Assembly: GCA_965662195.1 (NCBI GenBank) | Contig: CBFIHA010000002.1 | Location: 36,167 to 100,166 of the forward strand | Source of the DNA: UBA1268 sp965662195 | GTDB taxonomy: Bacteria; Planctomycetota; Planctomycetia; Pirellulales; UBA1268 | DNA: 64,000 nucleotides | Reading direction: 5' to 3' | Part shown: piece after piece, positions 41,247-49,792 of the stretch | Layout: the number at the start of each line of letters is the position of its first letter | Position numbering within the stretch: position 1 is the first letter of the stretch | Position numbers and translations under genes: made by a program | The notes under the pieces: model-generated | What the model saw: the letters and a program-made list of their open reading frames with translations, nothing else | What the model was told of the DNA's origin: nothing | The model's database searches: none

Positions 41247-43127
41247 TCAATTAGGGACGAGCGGTCCTCGAACACTTTCGGCGGAAATTAACTCGACGTC
41301 AAAAACCAGGGTGTCACCGGGTTGGATGATCGCGCCAAGTGGGTTGTCACCGTACGCCAGGTCGGCCGGAATAATCAGCTGCCGGCGGCCACCAACCCGC
41401 ATGCCGGCGACACCCTCATCCCAGCCGGCAATCACCTGCCTGACGCCCAGTGTAAAGGTAATTGGGGTACCTTGGCCACGCGAACTATCAAACACCTCGC
41501 CATTCTGCCGGCTGCCGACGTATTCCACTGTCACCGACTGACCTGCGGTCGCTACGGCCCCGGAGCCAACGACAAGGTCCCGGTACTGCAGGCCCGAGGC
41601 GGTGGTGACGAGCGTCTGGTCGAGCACTGGCGTGGGCGTGACTGATCGGGCCAGGTGCAATGGGCCGCGAAGAATCTCGAGGGTGTTGGTCTGGCTGCCT
41701 GCCCGGTCGAACACTGCCGCGCCCCGGCTGCTGCCCGTCCCGGAGAGGCTGTAGACCTGATCGACCTGGCCGTCACCATCCAGATCGATCCCGCTGGCAT
41801 AGCTGCGGGCGTTTGTACCGGCACTGTCGGCCGGGGCAGCGAACCGCTGGAGCAAGCCGCCTCCGACCGGCAACAGGCCTGAGAAGACGTCGGTCACCGC
41901 CGCACGGCCGCGGCCCCCTGAAACAAAAATGTCGTCGATGGCGTCACTGTCAAAACGGGCGGCCGCAACAACCACCCCGGTCAGGCCGTAGGCGGCCCGG
42001 GGGGCGATTTCCTTGAGCAGCGTCGGACTACCCGCCAGGCTCACGACCTGCACCGCCCGGCTCGCGCCGGCCCCCGTGCCGATGACCAACTCATGCTGCC
42101 CGTCAGTGACGGTTGGATCCTGAATAATGCCACCAGCCACGACACCGATGTCGGCTGCCGCCAACACAACGCCGTTAACGTGACTGCCACCGTAAGGCTG
42201 GAAGGCCCGGGTGGGCTGGGCTGCCCAGCCAGCATTGCCGGCAGCGAGGCTGAAGACCGAAACGTCGGCCCCCCGCGACTTGCCGGCAGCAACATCTCCA
42301 CGGCCATCACCGTCGAAGTCACCGAAGGCAATCGAAAGGCCGCCGAAGTACGAGTCACCAAAGGGCCGCAACCGGAAAGTGGAAAGCTCGGTACCGTCGA
42401 GTTCAAAGACCCGAATTTCACCCTTCCCCGGTCCGGCAGCGGCAATGACCTCAACGGAACCGTCCTGATCGACATCGGCAACCGCGGTGCTGACACCACC
42501 CCGGAAACCGGGCTCGAAGGCCAGAAACTGATTGATCTCCCGTCCTGAGACCGGGTCAATGACAGTGACGGTCGGGGTGCTGCGGTAGCCGATGTCGCTG
42601 CCGACCACCACCACCGGCTGATAGCGGACGTTTGTGTCAACTGCCGCGTTGTTGGCGGGGTCGGCGTCTGTCACACCCAACCCTGCCCGGGCCTCAACCT
42701 CAAAGACGACATCCCCGACCGCTGCCTCTTCGATCACGGCTGTCACGGTAAAGATCGCCGACTCACCCGCCGGTAGATTAACGGTTGCAAAGACAGCGTC
42801 GTTAGCCACGTCACTGCCGGAGGCAGGACCGGTCGCTCCGGGAGAATACTGGGCCGTCCAACCGGCCGCGGAAACCCCAACCGGCAGCGGTGCGACCACC
42901 CGGGTGCCGGCCGCGCCATCGGGACCATCATTGGTGATAATCACCGTGTAGACGCTCTCGTTGCCGGGCTGGTAGGTCGCCACGCCGTCTTGGATGGCCA
43001 CCGCCAGGTCAACATCAAAGGCCAGCCGCCGCTCAAGTGACTCCGGGACTGCCCAGCTTCCATTTTCACGACGACGGCGTTGACCGGGCCGGGCCGATCG
43101 ACAGAACAAGCGGTGCAGCAATGACAT
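41247..43127 (-). CDS. Exported DUF11/FG-GAP repeat protein fused to FKBP-type prolyl isomerase
   Basis: 626 residues starting at ATG 43127. The basic N-terminus ends in PESLERRLAFDVD, a planctomycete LExR-like export motif. Residues 40-170 form a DUF11-like beta domain (TVIITNDGPDGAAGTRVV, NLPAGESAIFTVTAV). Residues 180-500 carry FG-GAP/VCBS-like repeats (VADVDQDGSVEVIAAAG, FGDFDGDGRGDVAAG, GIDLDGDGQVDQVY) with Ca-binding-like Asp patterns. From about 515 an FKBP isomerase follows: VTVEYVGSRQNGEVFDSS, VIAGWDEGVAGMRVGGRR and IPADLAYGDNPLGAIIQPGD. It may fold or remodel surface proteins outside the cell. Confidence 0.88.
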   Translation of the reverse strand: MSLLHRLFCRSARPGQRRRRENGSWAVPESLERRLAFDVDLAVAIQDGVATYQPGNESVYTVIITNDGPDGAAGTRVVAPLPVGVSAAGWTAQYSPGATGPASGSDVANDAVFATVNLPAGESAIFTVTAVIEEAAVGDVVFEVEARAGLGVTDADPANNAAVDTNVRYQPVVVVGSDIGYRSTPTVTVIDPVSGREINQFLAFEPGFRGGVSTAVADVDQDGSVEVIAAAGPGKGEIRVFELDGTELSTFRLRPFGDSYFGGLSIAFGDFDGDGRGDVAAGKSRGADVSVFSLAAGNAGWAAQPTRAFQPYGGSHVNGVVLAAADIGVVAGGIIQDPTVTDGQHELVIGTGAGASRAVQVVSLAGSPTLLKEIAPRAAYGLTGVVVAAARFDSDAIDDIFVSGGRGRAAVTDVFSGLLPVGGGLLQRFAAPADSAGTNARSYASGIDLDGDGQVDQVYSLSGTGSSRGAAVFDRAGSQTNTLEILRGPLHLARSVTPTPVLDQTLVTTASGLQYRDLVVGSGAVATAGQSVTVEYVGSRQNGEVFDSSRGQGTPITFTLGVRQVIAGWDEGVAGMRVGGRRQLIIPADLAYGDNPLGAIIQPGDTLVFDVELISAESVRGPLVPN

Positions 43128-43246
43128 GGCTCAGCTTTCGAAAGACGGTCCTCAGTGGCGGTATCGGCGCAGCCGCCGCCACCAATCCCTCTACGTAAAT
43201 AAGTACCCCCCGGTTTGGTCCCGGTCAATTTTTCGGCGGCCAAACG

Positions 43247-43283
43247 AAAAAAAGCGGGCCGGGCGCTTTCGCACCCGGCCCGC
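43247..43283 (-). terminator. Intrinsic terminator of the YTV-like gene
   Basis: A 10-bp perfect GC stem (GCGGGCCGGG at 43254-43263, CCCGGCCCGC at 43274-43283) is followed on the minus strand by seven T (43247-43253). It lies 44 bases beyond the stop of the repeat-protein gene and fits a Rho-independent terminator very well. Confidence 0.9.
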
Positions 43284-43326
43284 CTGATCAGCTCAGGTCA
43301 GCCGTAAAGGGGCCGCCTCCCGCCGC

Positions 43327-44886
43327 TTAGCGGCAGCAGCGACGGCACCGCTGGCGGCGGCAGCCCTTCTTGCAGCCCTGGTCGCAGCAGCTGTCACAGC
43401 TGCCACAGGCATCGCCACAGCAACTGCTGTCGCAGCAGTCGCAGGGCACTTCAACCTCGACCATGACGCACTTCTTGACCGGCACCTCCTTGGTGACCTT
43501 GACCGGAACGCAGACCTCATAGGTGCAGGTCTTCTCTTCCGGCACGCAGTCATAGAGCGTGACCGTATACTTCTCTTCCTTCTGCTCGGGGACCATGACC
43601 TTGTAGGAAACCTCCTTGGTCATCGTCTCCGGCACACACTTGCAGACCTGGTACTCGCGGGTCCGGGTTTCGGTCTTGCACTTCTGCACCTTGACCGTCC
43701 GGGTCCGCTCTTCCGGCACGCACTTCGTGACCGTGTAGGTCCGCTCACGCTGCTCCGGAACACACTTGGTCACGGTGTAGGTGCGGGTCCGCTCTTCGGG
43801 CACGCACTTGACCACCTTGACCGTCCGGGTCCGCTCTTCCGGCACACACTTGGTGACCGTGTAGGTCCGCTCCCGCTGCTCCGGCACGCACTTGGTGACC
43901 GTGTAGGTGCGGGTCCGCTCCTCTTCCTTGCACTTCCGGACGCAGACCGTCCGGGTCCGCTCTTCCTCCTTGCACTTCCGCACGCAGACCGTGTAGGCAA
44001 CCTCCTCGGACACGCACTCATAGCTCGTGCAAGGAACTTCCTTGGTCTCGCAGGTGGGCATCCAGACCCGCTTGCAGCACATCTTCGGCGGGCAGGGATT
44101 GCCACAGGCGTCGGTACCACACGAGGGCACCTCGACCATCTGGTTCTCCCAGTGACCACCCCGGACCTGCACGGTCTTGGTGGTGGTGACCGGCACCCGC
44201 TTCTGGACCGTCCGGGTCTTCTGGACCTCTTCGGTATAGGGGACCATCACGGTGTAGGTCTCCTCGACCTCTTCCGTGTAGGGCACCATCACCTTGTAGG
44301 TGCAGGTCTTCTCTTCCTTCACCGGCACCATCACGGTGTAGGTGCAGGTCTTCTCTTCCTTGACCGGAACCATCGCCGTGTACTTCTGCTCCACTTCCTC
44401 CGTGTGGGGCACCATCACGGTGTAGGTTGCGGTCTTCTCTTCCTCAACCGGCACCATCACGGTGTAGGTGCAGGTCTTCTCTTCCTGAACCGGAACCATG
44501 ACCGTGTACTTCTGCTCAACCTCTTCGCAATAGGGAACCTGAACCTGATATTCACAGGTCTTGGTCTCCATCACGTTCTTGTTGACCGTGTACTCGACGG
44601 TCTTGGTCCGGGTCTCGGGCACGCACACGGTAACGGTACGGGTCCGCTCCTCGGTCCGGGGTACCCGCTTCATGACCGTGTAGGTCTTCTCGCGGGTCTC
44701 TTTCTTGTACTCGGTGCAGGTGACAGTTTTCATTTCCGTCACATACTGCCGCTGGCACACGGTTTTTGTGCCACAACAGGCACCTTCACTCTCGCCTTCG
44801 CACTTGCCGCAGTCCGCGTAGGTGCTGGTGCACGTAGCGAGGACGGCGATCGCCGGCAGAAGGCAAGTCATAAGCTTGCGAATCAC
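43327..44886 (-). CDS. YTV-type Cys-rich repeat protein, probable cell-wall protein
   Basis: 519 residues from GTG 44886 with a GGAGGA SD; the longer upstream frame lacks one. A signal peptide (KLMTCLLPAIAVLATCTSTY) comes first. Two repeat blocks of short units follow, one of the form YTVMVPxxEE (44212-44514) and one of the form YTVTKCVPEE/EQR (43642-43995). The second contains a 126-base tandem duplication with 35 identical residues. Between them lies a Cys-rich region (CGTDACGNPCPPKMCC). The C-terminus has 14 cysteines in 38 residues. Composition resembles YTV-domain proteins reported, as I recall, from insoluble Rhodopirellula walls; this is from memory. It probably forms disulfide-linked wall polymers. 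A strong terminator follows. Confidence 0.85.
   Translation of the reverse strand: MIRKLMTCLLPAIAVLATCTSTYADCGKCEGESEGACCGTKTVCQRQYVTEMKTVTCTEYKKETREKTYTVMKRVPRTEERTRTVTVCVPETRTKTVEYTVNKNVMETKTCEYQVQVPYCEEVEQKYTVMVPVQEEKTCTYTVMVPVEEEKTATYTVMVPHTEEVEQKYTAMVPVKEEKTCTYTVMVPVKEEKTCTYKVMVPYTEEVEETYTVMVPYTEEVQKTRTVQKRVPVTTTKTVQVRGGHWENQMVEVPSCGTDACGNPCPPKMCCKRVWMPTCETKEVPCTSYECVSEEVAYTVCVRKCKEEERTRTVCVRKCKEEERTRTYTVTKCVPEQRERTYTVTKCVPEERTRTVKVVKCVPEERTRTYTVTKCVPEQRERTYTVTKCVPEERTRTVKVQKCKTETRTREYQVCKCVPETMTKEVSYKVMVPEQKEEKYTVTLYDCVPEEKTCTYEVCVPVKVTKEVPVKKCVMVEVEVPCDCCDSSCCGDACGSCDSCCDQGCKKGCRRQRCRRCCR
43642..43995. repeat. Coding repeat block of YTVTKCVPEE type, period 42 codons in part
   Basis: Nine or so short YTV-type units. 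Within it, two copies of a 35-residue segment are identical and spaced 42 codons (126 bases), implying a recent duplication. Confidence 0.8.
44212..44514. repeat. Coding repeat block of YTVMVPxxEE type
   Basis: About seven units of 12-14 residues with consensus TYTVMVPVKEEKTC or TEEVEQKYT, each preceded by Glu/Lys-rich turns. Confidence 0.78.
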
Positions 44887-45239
44887 GGGGAATCCTCCGA
44901 AAACAGGGGGGGGGAAGAACAGGGAAACTCGAGCAGGCTGAAGTTCGAACGCACCCGGGAGCCCGGTCGGCCGAAGAGACCTCTCTCTCATCCGACGACC
45001 GAAACGCCCGGCCGCCTGTTAATTTGGATAGGATACGTCGACTAATTTGGCACGCAAGTATTTCCGGGGGGTTCTTCTGATTTCCTGCCCGGAGGCGGTC
45101 AGTCAATCCGGAAGAGGGGCGGACACCTGCGGGGAAACTCCCGTGAGTTGGCCATTCTCGACGCCGGCAGTACGCTATCGCTGCGGCGTTTGCCGCGGCT
45201 TTCCCAGCAATTTTATTGATCGTCCCTGGAGCCATTCCC
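44887..45239. promoter_or_regulatory. Divergent intergenic region with repeated TAATTTGG
   Basis: This 353-base gap separates the repeat-protein gene (minus) from the sialate O-acetylesterase (plus). It holds two copies of TAATTTGG (45020-45027 and 45043-45050, 23 bases apart), which could be operator sites. A possible minus-strand promoter overlaps them. No gene of its own is supported. Confidence 0.4.
45030..45057 (-). promoter_or_regulatory. Possible promoter of the YTV-type gene
   Basis: On the minus strand TTGCGT (45052-45057) and TATCCT (45030-45035) are separated by 16 bases, matching 4 of 6 positions of each sigma-70 box. One copy of TAATTTGG lies inside the spacer. The long leader (about 140 bases) to the start is unusual but possible. 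Confidence 0.3.
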
Positions 45240-46868
45240 ATGCTTCCCACTGCCCCCGCAACGCATCGCCCAAACTCGTTCCCGCCGCGATCAGCTCACC
45301 CCATGCTTGCCGCTGTTCTGGGACTCACCGCCTTCTCCGTCTGCCTGCCCCCCGCCCCGGCCCGGGGCGATGTGTCGCTGAACAACATGTTTGGCGACCA
45401 CATGGTCCTCCAACAGGGAATCCGCAACCGAGTCTGGGGCAAGGCCGATCCCGGCGAGACAGTCACCGTTTCGATCGCCGGGCAGAGCCACACCACCACG
45501 GCCGGGGATGACGGTCACTGGGAGGTTCTGCTTGACGCCATCACCGACTACGGCGGGCCCCACGCCCTGATCGTCAAGGGCAAGAACGAACTCAGCTTCA
45601 ACGATGTGCTGATCGGTGAGGTCTGGGTCTGTTCCGGCCAGTCAAACATGCAGTGGAGCGTGCAGCAGGCCAACGACGCCGAGTTGGAGATTGCGGCCGC
45701 CCAATTCCCCCAGATCCGGCTGATCTCGGTGCCACAGGTCGGTCTGCAGGAGCCGCAGTGGAACTTCAAGGGTTCGTGGGACGTCTGCTCACCAGCAACC
45801 GTTGGTGGCTTTTCCGCCGTCGGCTTCTTCTTCGGCCGGCAGCTGCACCAGACCCTCGGCGTGCCGGTCGGCCTGATCGACAACGCCTGGGGGGGCAGCG
45901 CCTGCGAGGCCTGGATCGATCGGGACCGGCTCGCCGCCGACGAACGCTTCAAGCCCCTGCTCGACCGCTGGGCCAAGACTGAAGCCGACATGCCAAAGAT
46001 GATCGAAAACTTCAAAGGGCAGTTGGAGAAGTGGAAAGCCACTGCCGAGCAGGCCAAGGCCGAGAAAAAGCCCGTCCCCCGGCAGCCTCGCAGTCCGGAG
46101 GGCTTGCTCACGGGCAACTCACGGCCCGGCAACATCTATTGCGGTGTGCTCTCGCCGTCGATCGGTTACGGCATCAAGGGAGCCATCTGGTACCAGGGTG
46201 AATCGAACGCCGGCCGGGCGATGCAGTACCGCGATCTGTTTCCCTTCATGATTCAGTCGTGGCGGGAGGTGTGGGAGCTGGGCAACTTCCCCTTCTACTG
46301 GGTGCAGCTGGCTGACTTTCGGGAAGAACTGTCCGAGCCGGCCGAGAGCGACTGGGCAGAACTCCGCGAGGCTCAGACGCTGACGATGGACAAGCTGCCC
46401 AATACCGGCGAGGCGGTGATCATCGATCTCGGCGAAGGCAAGGACATCCACCCCAAGAACAAGCAGGACGTCGCCATGCGGCTGGTCCGCTGGGCGCTGG
46501 CCGAGACCTACAAACGCCCGGGCATCGTCTGCCGTAGCCCGCGGTACAAGACGATGGAGAAACAGGGCAGCAAGGTGACGCTCTCCTTCGATCATGTCGA
46601 AGCCAAAGCGGCCGGCTGGCGACCGTTCGATGTCGGGCAGCCGGTCGGCTTCACGATTGCCGGAGCCGACAAAAAATTTGTCGCCGCCTCGGCCCGAATT
46701 CTGCCGGACGGCCGCATTGAGGTCTGGAGCGACACCGTCGCCGAGCCGGCCGCGGTTCGCTATGCCTGGGCCAACAACCCAGTCTGCAACATGTACTCTG
46801 CTGTCGGCCTGCCCCTGACCCCCTTCCGCACCGACGACTTTCCGGCGGTGACGGCAGGGAAGCACTAA
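45240..46868 (+). CDS. Secreted sialate O-acetylesterase (SGNH-type)
   Basis: 542 residues from ATG 45240, with GGAG nine bases upstream. A signal peptide (residues 20-45, AAVLGLTAFSVCLPPAPARG) leads into a beta domain (NNMFGDHMVLQQGIRNRVWG). The SGNH hydrolase core follows: GEVWVCSGQSNMQWSV holds the catalytic Ser in GQSNM, GLIDNAWGGSACEAW the oxyanion Gly/Asn region, AIWYQGESNAGRAMQYRDLF the third block and DLGEGKDIHPKNKQDVAMRL the His of the triad. It probably removes O-acetyl groups from sialic acids or other sugars of algal or host glycans. An extra helical insertion lies at about 235-280. Confidence 0.9.
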   Translation: MLPTAPATHRPNSFPPRSAHPMLAAVLGLTAFSVCLPPAPARGDVSLNNMFGDHMVLQQGIRNRVWGKADPGETVTVSIAGQSHTTTAGDDGHWEVLLDAITDYGGPHALIVKGKNELSFNDVLIGEVWVCSGQSNMQWSVQQANDAELEIAAAQFPQIRLISVPQVGLQEPQWNFKGSWDVCSPATVGGFSAVGFFFGRQLHQTLGVPVGLIDNAWGGSACEAWIDRDRLAADERFKPLLDRWAKTEADMPKMIENFKGQLEKWKATAEQAKAEKKPVPRQPRSPEGLLTGNSRPGNIYCGVLSPSIGYGIKGAIWYQGESNAGRAMQYRDLFPFMIQSWREVWELGNFPFYWVQLADFREELSEPAESDWAELREAQTLTMDKLPNTGEAVIIDLGEGKDIHPKNKQDVAMRLVRWALAETYKRPGIVCRSPRYKTMEKQGSKVTLSFDHVEAKAAGWRPFDVGQPVGFTIAGADKKFVAASARILPDGRIEVWSDTVAEPAAVRYAWANNPVCNMYSAVGLPLTPFRTDDFPAVTAGKH

Positions 46869-46931
46869 GCGGTGATTTCCATCCGCCAACGGTGGCACCG
46901 CCCTGGTTGATTCGTGTGAAAGGAGTCTGCG

Positions 46932-48161
46932 ATGAAATGTTCTGTTGGCTGCTGGCTGGTGCTGGTCAGCTGCCTTGGCTGCCAAGCGGCCACCGACCGG
47001 CCTGTCCATACCGGCTTTTCAGCAAACACGGATACAACGCCGGGGTTATCCACCACAACGGCCCAGCGGCCGTCGCGGCCAATCCCGGTGGTGATCAAGC
47101 CGCCGACCGGGCTCCAGCTCGACCTGCTTGAAGACCGGCTGCCGCGGACGGGGTCGCAACCGTCTGCCGTTCGACCCGTTGCCGCGGAGTTGCCGCTTGA
47201 GCGGAAAGGCCCGGCGGCCCCACGGCGGTTACCCCCGCTCGCCCAGCCTGTCACGGCCACCCTGGCAACCGATATCCGGACGACGTTGGCCAATTACACC
47301 GCCGCCTTCAACCGTCATGACCCGGTCGCGCTGGCGACTCACTGGACCACGGACGGTGAAAACCTCGATCTCGACACCGGCAGCCGAACGGTGGGTCGGG
47401 CGGCCGTCGAGCGGGTCTTTGACCGGCTCTTTACCGCTGACGAGACCGCCCGCATCAACTTTGACATCGAGGCGGTGCGACCGATCCGCGATGACGTCGC
47501 CATGGTCGACGGGATCTCCCGTCTGGCCCTGTCCGACCGGCAGCCCACCCGCAGCCGTTTTTCAGCTGTGCTGGTTCGGCATGAGGGCCGCTGGCTGATC
47601 GAATCGGTGCGGGAGGCGACTGCCCCGACCGCTCCCTCAGTCCGTGATCGGCTGGCTCCCCTGGCCTGGCTGCGGGGCTCATGGGAAGACATCAGTGACG
47701 GGCTGACGATCAGCACACAGTGCGAATGGGCTGACGAGGGGGGCTTTCTGATGCGGCGGCATCTGATCACCGACGATCCCCAGCTACCAGGCGGTGCTGA
47801 GCGGACAGCGGCCGGGATTCCGGCCCTCCTGCCGACCTCCGGTACGGGTGCTGCAGCCGCTGCACCGGCACGGCGGACAATCACCGAGTTCATCGGCTGG
47901 GACGAGGGGCGGGGTGAAATCCGCTCATGGATGTTCTGCTCAGACGGCCGCACCGCTGAGTTCAGCTGGCTGCGATCGGGAGCGGGCTGGCTGCTGGAGC
48001 AGGACCGCGAAGGCACCTCGGGCATCCCTGAGCCCGCCCGCCTGTTGCTCGAGCAGGTCGGTGCCGATGAACTGACACTGCGGCTGACTTCGGCCGCCAC
48101 TGTCGATCTGCTGCCGGCTGCTGACTTCGTCCGCACGGCCCGGCCGATCGCCCGACCGTGA
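46932..48161 (+). CDS. SnoaL-like domain lipoprotein
   Basis: 409 residues from ATG 46932, with AAAGGAG SD. The N-terminus (MKCSVGCWLVLVSCLGC) is a lipoprotein signal with the anchoring Cys at position 14 or 17. A disordered Pro/Thr-rich stretch leads to a SnoaL/NTF2-like domain at about residues 115-225: NYTAAFNRHDPVALATHWTT, RLFTADETARINFDIEAVRP and SRFSAVLVRHEGRWLIESVR. A second domain (230-400) contains WEDISDGLTISTQCEW and TITEFIGWDEGRGEIRSWMF, similar to stress-response DUF domains that read as beta. It has no clear active site. Confidence 0.8.
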   Translation: MKCSVGCWLVLVSCLGCQAATDRPVHTGFSANTDTTPGLSTTTAQRPSRPIPVVIKPPTGLQLDLLEDRLPRTGSQPSAVRPVAAELPLERKGPAAPRRLPPLAQPVTATLATDIRTTLANYTAAFNRHDPVALATHWTTDGENLDLDTGSRTVGRAAVERVFDRLFTADETARINFDIEAVRPIRDDVAMVDGISRLALSDRQPTRSRFSAVLVRHEGRWLIESVREATAPTAPSVRDRLAPLAWLRGSWEDISDGLTISTQCEWADEGGFLMRRHLITDDPQLPGGAERTAAGIPALLPTSGTGAAAAAPARRTITEFIGWDEGRGEIRSWMFCSDGRTAEFSWLRSGAGWLLEQDREGTSGIPEPARLLLEQVGADELTLRLTSAATVDLLPAADFVRTARPIARP

Positions 48162-48306
48162 GCCGCAGACTGCCGCCCAAATGCCTCGGGCTGAAATGCC
48201 GTCCCTCAGTGTTTCTGCTTCGAATTGAATGGGCCCGCCCCGCCCCGGCACTTCGGAAACGACCCACGAAAATCGCCGATGAAGCTCCCGCAGGTGAAAG
48301 GGCCCC

Positions 48307-48642
48307 ATGGCAGGGCGAGTGAACCAGCCGAAACCTGAGCATGTGGTCGGGGCCGCTGAAATTGACGGGCCGCTGCTGGTGGTCGCCACTGACCAGACCG
48401 TGGCCCGGTTTGCGCCGGCTTGGGCCGCCACCCATGCGGCAGATCGGGGAAGCTATCGCGTCCTGGTGATCAACGACGACGATCCACACGAGGTCGAGCA
48501 GATCATCACCGAGGCGACTTCCCTGGGTGCAGCGGGCATTGTCGCCGTGGGAATCGAGGCTGTCATAGCCACCGCCACCGCCGCAGGCACGTCGCTGGGG
48601 CTGCCGGTCGTGGCCGTCCCGGTCAACGCCGTCAGGGGCTAA
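48307..48642 (+). CDS. Small alpha/beta hypothetical
   Basis: 111 residues starting at ATG 48307 with GAAAGG upstream. A Rossmann-like pattern is visible: strand LLVVATDQTV, helix FAPAWAATHAAD, strand YRVLVINDDD, helix EVEQIITEATSLG, strand AGIVAVGIEAVI, helix, strand PVVAVPV. No catalytic motif. Its 3' end overlaps the convergent PDZ gene by 11 bases. Unlike its neighbours it has no signal peptide. Confidence 0.6.
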   Translation: MAGRVNQPKPEHVVGAAEIDGPLLVVATDQTVARFAPAWAATHAADRGSYRVLVINDDDPHEVEQIITEATSLGAAGIVAVGIEAVIATATAAGTSLGLPVVAVPVNAVRG

Positions 48643-49507
48643 TTTGGACCGGGGCGATGCCGAGTGGCTCTCCCGGCCTCACGGCCGGCGGCTGGGGGCC
48701 GAGCACCCGCAGCATGGCGTCGACCCGGGGACGGAGTACCGGAGGCACCTCGGCCAGCCGCTCGGGCGTATCAATTCGTCCGTCAAAGACCCGGTGGCCG
48801 GCCGGTGTCAGCACCGTCAACCGGGTGTCGGCGGCCTGGCTCACCCGAATCGTGAAGTCGTCATCTTCTCGTAGCAAAACCGCCTCATCGGTCTCACCGG
48901 CAGCGATGGCCTCGCCAACGGGTGCCACCTGCACAGCTGGGGCAGGCGGGCTGGCAGGAACGGCGTTCGGGGCAGGCTGCGGACGCCGGGTAGCCGCCGC
49001 CGGTTCGCCCAGCGGAATCCGGAGCGGCCGACCCGCCCGCAGAATTGTCATGACGCTGCCGGTTGCCTGATTGCTGGCAGCTGCCTTCACCGGCGGCAAG
49101 GGGGTGGCTTCCAGCAGCACCGCCAGCTGCTCCGGCAGCACCAACAGTTGGTCATCGAGCCGGACGAGCACATCGTGGGGCTGGATGCCGACCTGGGCCG
49201 CAGCGGACTGCGGTGCCACAGCGTTAACCACCAGCCCTTCGCCGCGGGAGAGGGCCAGCTGCCGCCGCAGAATTTCCGGAGCTCGGGACAGCTGTAGCCC
49301 AACCGCAGCCACCCGGTCAGGCGGCTGAGCCGTTCGCATTTCACTGATCGGCTGGATGTGCGACCGCCTGCTCATCACCGGCAGCCGCTCGGGCTGCCCC
49401 GCCGCTGCCTCGGCGGCCGCGGCGGTTCCCGGCAAAAAACTGCCGACGACCAGCAGCAGAACTCCCGGGACAGCTCGCGCCCCACCTCTCATAACTGCAA
49501 CACGCAT
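48632..49507 (-). CDS. Secreted PDZ-domain protein
   Basis: About 291 residues from ATG 49507 with GAGG upstream. A signal peptide ends near GTAAAAEA. A PDZ domain (about 85-150) reads GEGLVVNAVAPQSAAAQVGI followed by HDVLVRLDDQLLV, with the usual GxVxxVxxxSPA-like start. No protease domain is attached, so it may act as an adaptor or binding partner for an envelope protease. The rest is Pro/Ala-rich linker plus a small beta domain (DDDFTIRVSQAADTRLTVL). A much longer frame continuing upstream is unsupported. Confidence 0.78.
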   Translation of the reverse strand: MRVAVMRGGARAVPGVLLLVVGSFLPGTAAAAEAAAGQPERLPVMSRRSHIQPISEMRTAQPPDRVAAVGLQLSRAPEILRRQLALSRGEGLVVNAVAPQSAAAQVGIQPHDVLVRLDDQLLVLPEQLAVLLEATPLPPVKAAASNQATGSVMTILRAGRPLRIPLGEPAAATRRPQPAPNAVPASPPAPAVQVAPVGEAIAAGETDEAVLLREDDDFTIRVSQAADTRLTVLTPAGHRVFDGRIDTPERLAEVPPVLRPRVDAMLRVLGPQPPAVRPGEPLGIAPVQISP

Positions 49508-49792
49508 CAACGGGCCTCGTTCCAGACCATCCGGCAGCCCTTCACGCCGGCCGCGGCTGCCTTGAATGTCGGAGTTGTGACGATTTCCAGCTGCGAACAC
49601 CAGAGCGATCCGAGGCCGATCAGATGCAGGGACGACCGGGCAAGCTAGGGGGAATGGCTTGGGGCTGCCGGTTCTGCCCGAACAAACTGCACGTCTCCAC
49701 CGCGACCTGACGATTGATGCAATCGGTACGACCGCCTTCTTCCGCACAACGAGAACCCTCTTTTCAGAACCGCTCTCACGGGGAATTTCACC

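Noticed and set aside
43642..44514. CRISPR-like regular repeats
   Set aside because: The repeats are in-frame coding units of a wall-type protein without unique spacers; they are not a CRISPR array.
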